A DNA stretch of 64,000 bases from assembly GCA_044346175.1 (NCBI GenBank), contig JBIIZQ010000006.1, positions 1-64,000 of the forward strand, given 5' to 3'. Both the position numbers and the translations under genes were made by a program. The notes beneath the pieces were generated by a model. That model worked only from the letters and a program-made list of their open reading frames with translations. It was not told the origin of the DNA and did not search any database. The number at the start of each line of letters is the position of its first letter. Position 1 is the stretch's first letter. Origin of the DNA: JBJTUH01 sp044346175. GTDB taxonomy: Bacteria; Cyanobacteriota; Vampirovibrionia; Vampirovibrionales; JAJTHC01. Shown here piece by piece: positions 61,134 to 64,000 of the stretch.

Positions 61134-61940
61134 ATGAAGCAGAGCTTGGGGAGGGAAGGCTTGAGTGCTTATTGGACTCACAAGTGCGACCGTATGGCGT
61201 GTGGCATGGCGTACTTTGGTCAAGCGGTCATCCTACTAAAAGATGCCGTCTATTTTCTCTTTCAGCCCAACGGATTACAGTGGCGCTTGGTGGCACAGAG
61301 TGTGTTACGCTTGGGGGTGAGTTCCATCCCCATGATGCTCCTGATAGCCTATATTGTGGGGTCTGTGATGACCTTACAAGTGGTGGATAAGTTCCGTACC
61401 TCGGGGGGGCTATCGCAAGTGGGGGGCTTGGTGTCTTTGGCGATTGTGAAAGAAATCGGTCCTATTTTTACCAGTATGACGATTGCGGCAAAAAATGGGA
61501 CTTCTTTTGCCTCTGAGGTTGCCAATATGGTTGTGAGCGACCAACTGACGGCTTTGCGGGTGTTTCAAATTAACCCTGTGCGTCTTTTGTTATTACCCCA
61601 GTTGGTGGCGATGGTGTGGAGTATTCCGTTTTTGACCATTTTATTTCACCTCACGGCGACGCTTGGCGGGGTACAAATGGCTTGGCTTACATCCCATTTG
61701 CACATGTTTGAGTATTTAGAATCAGTGTCTCATTATGTGCATTTAAAAGACCTCTATTTTAGCTTGGGTAAGAGTATCCTCTTTGGGATGATTGTGGTAC
61801 TGGTTGCCTATTTAGAGGGGGTTCGAGCTGCACGCCAGGCGGAAGCGGTTGGCCGTGCCAGCACACAAGCGGCGGTGCGTGCCTCGGTACTCATTATGGC
61901 GGTGGATTTACTTATGACGCTTTGGAGTCTACAGAGCTAG
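61134..61940 (+). CDS. mlaE: MlaE-family ABC transporter permease
   Basis: This is the permease of an Mla-type lipid (phospholipid) ABC transporter that maintains outer-membrane asymmetry; Cyanobacteria and chloroplasts have relatives. About 268 residues with five or six hydrophobic helices. Family motifs: GSVMTLQVVDKF in the first part, VKEIGPIFTSMTIAAKNGTSFASEVANM (the EIGP and GxxxASE motif) and LRVFQINPVRLLLLPQLVA. Start ATG 61134 matches other MlaE N-termini; the longer frame from 60978 adds residues that do not look conserved. No mlaD or mlaF is adjacent. Confidence 0.92.
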   Translation: MKQSLGREGLSAYWTHKCDRMACGMAYFGQAVILLKDAVYFLFQPNGLQWRLVAQSVLRLGVSSIPMMLLIAYIVGSVMTLQVVDKFRTSGGLSQVGGLVSLAIVKEIGPIFTSMTIAAKNGTSFASEVANMVVSDQLTALRVFQINPVRLLLLPQLVAMVWSIPFLTILFHLTATLGGVQMAWLTSHLHMFEYLESVSHYVHLKDLYFSLGKSILFGMIVVLVAYLEGVRAARQAEAVGRASTQAAVRASVLIMAVDLLMTLWSLQS

Positions 61941-61974
61941 TAAGGGCGACGAGTAAGGGCGATATCCTTTAGCA

Positions 61975-62003
61975 ACACCCCCTCCCGTTACAGGAGGGGG
62001 TGT
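61975..62003. terminator. Palindrome between mlaE and the secreted-protein gene
   Basis: ACACCCCCTCC pairs with GGAGGGGGTGT (11 bp) with a CGTTACA loop. It lies between convergent genes and could work in both directions. The loop relates it to other TGTAAC-loop palindromes. Confidence 0.6.
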
Positions 62004-62046
62004 CAGCGGAAAAAGCGAGGTGTAAACACCACAAGGCAAGTGCGGA

Positions 62047-62967
62047 TTAACGTACAGAGATACCCGCATTTTCCTCAAGCGATAAATTGAGGCGGGTGCT
62101 TTCTGGTAGGATAACCTCACGCCCCTTTTTGAGCAACACCATGGCGGCACCCCCAATCAGACCAGCACTTGCACCAAAAGCGGCACCTTTGCCAACGCTA
62201 CCCGCAAGATGCCCAATGCCGATACCGGCTAAAGCCCCTACGCCCGTTGTGGTTGCCATGGTGGCTGTGCCACGAATAATCTCACCACGGTAGTTATTGC
62301 CATTAAGAACCCCGCCCATACTGGTGGTGCTGACACGGGCTTGAATGGGGGAGGTGGCTCCTGTGGTGGCATGGCGAATGCTGTTGAAGCGAATATCAAG
62401 CTCGCCAGGGCGACGCATCATTTCAGCTGAGTTAACCCCAGTGATGGTTCCCATGAGTTCACTACCACGAGGCAGGATAACCTCTCCGTTCATCACCACA
62501 TCACTTTCCAGAATGGCATTGACGGGCTCCCCTAACCGTGCAGAGGCACTGCTAAGAGGACGGTCTAACCGAACCAGCATTTGGTATCCCTTGGGGATGG
62601 TGACGATACGCCCTTGATAAACAGTCCCTGAGCTATTGGCACTTGTGGTATAGCCACTGCCTGTATTCTCACTGGGTTGCCAAGTGTTCACCTGAGGGGA
62701 GGTCATGCCTGTGTTGTTTGTGCTGGGAATGGTTGTTTGTTGCCACCCAGTGTTTGTACTCGTGTTGGCGGGTACTGTATAGTTAGAGGGGGTGCTGTAG
62801 TTAGAGGTACCTGTGGCGGGTTTGAGGTCGAGAAGACTATCCACGCCTGAGGTGTCTGCAAGACTCACACCAAGGAGGGCATGGGTACTCAAGGTCATGA
62901 GGAGCATACTGGCTAATACCATACGTATGGCGGGCAAACGCAAACTATAAGTACGATGAAACATCAT
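62047..62967 (-). CDS. Secreted protein with VirB10-like repeat motif
   Basis: This protein of about 307 residues has a signal peptide (MVLASMLLMTLSTHALLGVSLA, residues about 15-36). A Thr/Ser/Asn-rich linker (about 40-130) follows. Then come PVNAILESDVVMNGEVILPRGSELMGTITG and, near the end, GREVILPESTRLNLSLEE. Those resemble the paired 'vxLPxGT' barrels of VirB10/TrbI-like proteins, but no secretion-system genes are present. A Gly/Ala-rich hydrophobic stretch (GAAFGASAGLIGGAAMVLL) may span or dip into a membrane. The start, ATG ATG at 62967, is supported by AAGGA 7 bp upstream; the longest frame starts at 63048. Confidence 0.75.
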   Translation of the reverse strand: MMFHRTYSLRLPAIRMVLASMLLMTLSTHALLGVSLADTSGVDSLLDLKPATGTSNYSTPSNYTVPANTSTNTGWQQTTIPSTNNTGMTSPQVNTWQPSENTGSGYTTSANSSGTVYQGRIVTIPKGYQMLVRLDRPLSSASARLGEPVNAILESDVVMNGEVILPRGSELMGTITGVNSAEMMRRPGELDIRFNSIRHATTGATSPIQARVSTTSMGGVLNGNNYRGEIIRGTATMATTTGVGALAGIGIGHLAGSVGKGAAFGASAGLIGGAAMVLLKKGREVILPESTRLNLSLEENAGISVR

Positions 62968-63104
62968 TAAAATATCCTTCTCGTAATGAAAAACAGCGAC
63001 ATCAGGAAACGCAGTAAAGAGGCGACGACAACATGCCATGGTGGGCAACGTGATTGCCTAAAGAGACATAAACAAGAAAAGACAGTCTTTTGAAAGATGG
63101 TCTT

Positions 63105-63113
63105 ACTATACCA
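63105..63113 (-). promoter_or_regulatory. Extended -10 for the secreted-protein gene
   Basis: TGGTATAGT on the minus strand, about 138 bp before the ATG at 62967. It matches the TGGTATAnT element seen elsewhere in the window. Confidence 0.45.
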
Positions 63114-63167
63114 TATCTTTTATAGGGACTCTAGTAGTAGGTGTCTAGTGGACGGGGCAATCGTAGG

Positions 63168-63336
63168 AAGGCTTGCGTCTAAAAACCGTTTTTATTCATC
63201 TTACACCTTACATCGTCCCTGCCGACGGAAGTCGGAATCCAGAGGGTGTGCAGTATCAGCAATGTAGGGGAAGGTTTGTAACCTTCCCGCAAAAAACCAA
63301 CGCAAAAACGACAAACGTTGCATCGGTATGACGGAG
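63168..63336 (+). repeat. Dispersed repeat, copy B
   Basis: Starts AAGGCTTGCGTCTAAAAACC like copy A at 12985. It then carries CGACGGAAGTCGGAATCCAG, CAGTATCA and TTGCATCGGTATGACGG, which are reverse complements of the matching parts of copy A. A TGTAAC-type palindrome (GGGAAGGTT-TGT-AACCTTCCC, 63268-63288) is embedded. Confidence 0.7.
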
Positions 63337-63480
63337 GCTCTCACTGCTGTCCTTTTAATCACACCCCACTCACCGTCAACACGCTTCGCAATACAGACCT
63401 ATTGACTGTTTTTATTGTCTTAATTCAATGTGTGTGATGTTTTATCTGCTTTGGTTCAGCTATTTCAAAGGATTCTTACA

Positions 63481-64000
63481 GTGTTAGCGTCTATACCTAC
63501 GAAGGGTTTTCATGACCTTTCTTCAAAGCTCTTAAACAAAGTCCCTAAAATCTTACACTATCGTTTTTCCAATGGTACTTATAATCCTCCTGAGATTCGT
63601 TTGCCCGTAGGTGCGAAAGTACCGTTTCGTCCAAACCTCTTAGAGTATGATAGAAAAGGTCAACCGACAGGTGCTTGGACACAGTCTGCTTTAGATGCTT
63701 TTGAGGAGCGATTTAAAGCCTTTGGCATGACTTGGTCTCATGTGCCGACACATATAAAGACATCCTCTGGTAAAACACCTTTGGTGGTGCCAGCATCTTC
63801 TCAAGCACAGCCACCATCAGCACCTGTTGTAGAAAAACTCCGTGAACATTTGGATGCAAGGATGCGCAAAACTTTAGGTGCTGAAAATGATTATATCCAT
63901 GCAAACCCTATGAACTTTCATGATTCTTCAGCCATGTATCCCCATACAGATGGTATCGCATCGCAACACTGGCATCATAGTTTAGGCACTGCGTTATACT
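63481..64000 (+). CDS. Partial hypothetical protein, runs off the right edge
   Basis: An open frame of about 173 codons starts with GTG at 63481 and continues past base 64000. The GTG is supported by AAAGGA 8 bp upstream. The protein begins VLASIPTKGFHDLSSKLLNK and later shows YNPPEIRLPVGAKVPFRPN, TSSGKTPLVVPASSQAQPP (a Pro/Ser linker) and HPHT/HWHH-like His-rich residues near the visible end. I do not recognise a domain. Confidence 0.7.
   Translation, partial: MLASIPTKGFHDLSSKLLNKVPKILHYRFSNGTYNPPEIRLPVGAKVPFRPNLLEYDRKGQPTGAWTQSALDAFEERFKAFGMTWSHVPTHIKTSSGKTPLVVPASSQAQPPSAPVVEKLREHLDARMRKTLGAENDYIHANPMNFHDSSAMYPHTDGIASQHWHHSLGTALY

Overview
This 64-kb window is a bacterial chromosome segment, mostly dense housekeeping genes with a few accessory spots. 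By eye it is near 50% G+C. The genes for the F1 ATP synthase beta and epsilon subunits stand alone as a pair, as in Cyanobacteria. Also present are a B12-like/radical SAM/DUF2344 fusion protein, a membrane-anchored YvcK, an MlaE-type permease, a CsaB-like pyruvyltransferase, PEP carboxylase and split glycolate-oxidase-type subunits. There are no photosynthesis genes, and MurE carries the meso-diaminopimelate signature. I infer a non-photosynthetic relative of Cyanobacteria (Vampirovibrionia/Melainabacteria-like). That is an inference from gene content, not a measured phylogeny.

Layout. 1-2824: a CRISPR array with 29 identical 36-bp repeats and 30-31-bp spacers, open at the left edge. It is followed by a roughly 0.9-kb insert (tyrosine-recombinase fragment plus a small PH-like protein gene) and one isolated perfect repeat. 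No cas gene lies in the window. 3.0-11.1 kb: BolA-like protein, radical SAM protein, RNase E/G with a very long disordered tail, and CsaB-like enzyme. 11.2-15.2 kb: accessory block with an RTX-repeat protein, a solo C5 DNA methyltransferase and an AT-rich short-chain dehydrogenase. 15.3-22.2 kb (minus strand): metF-metH, exonuclease III and a YgjP-like metalloprotease. 22.3-29.2 kb: a large unknown protein, ruvX-glcF, then a pentapeptide channel-like protein, DoxX and a MarR regulator. 29.3-39.5 kb: tRNA-Pro, PEP carboxylase, TusA-like protein, tRNA-Met, a degenerate YcsF/PxpA-like protein, yvcK-panB and a diguanylate cyclase. 39.8-45.7 kb: atpD-atpC, a GT9 glycosyltransferase, then a minus-strand cluster ending in a shortened glcE. 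45.7-47.7 kb: an 11-bp tandem repeat, an AlbA_2-type regulator and tRNA-Arg, a likely insertion spot. 47.8-64 kb: lytic transglycosylase, murE, a WecA/TagO-type transferase, gpsA, tRNA-Pro, rplI, a SIS protein, a BioF-like enzyme, mlaE, a secreted protein and a partial gene.

How the genes fit together. Several serve the cell envelope: murE, the WecA/TagO-type enzyme, Slt, CsaB-like, GT9 and mlaE. Others serve one-carbon and central metabolism: metF/metH, panB, ppc, glcE/glcF and gpsA. Global signals worth noting are an unusual number of genes starting with two or three consecutive ATG codons and a recurring extended -10 element (TGGTATAAT), which is also the 3' end of every CRISPR repeat on the minus strand. 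Intergenic palindromes with a TGTAAC loop also recur.
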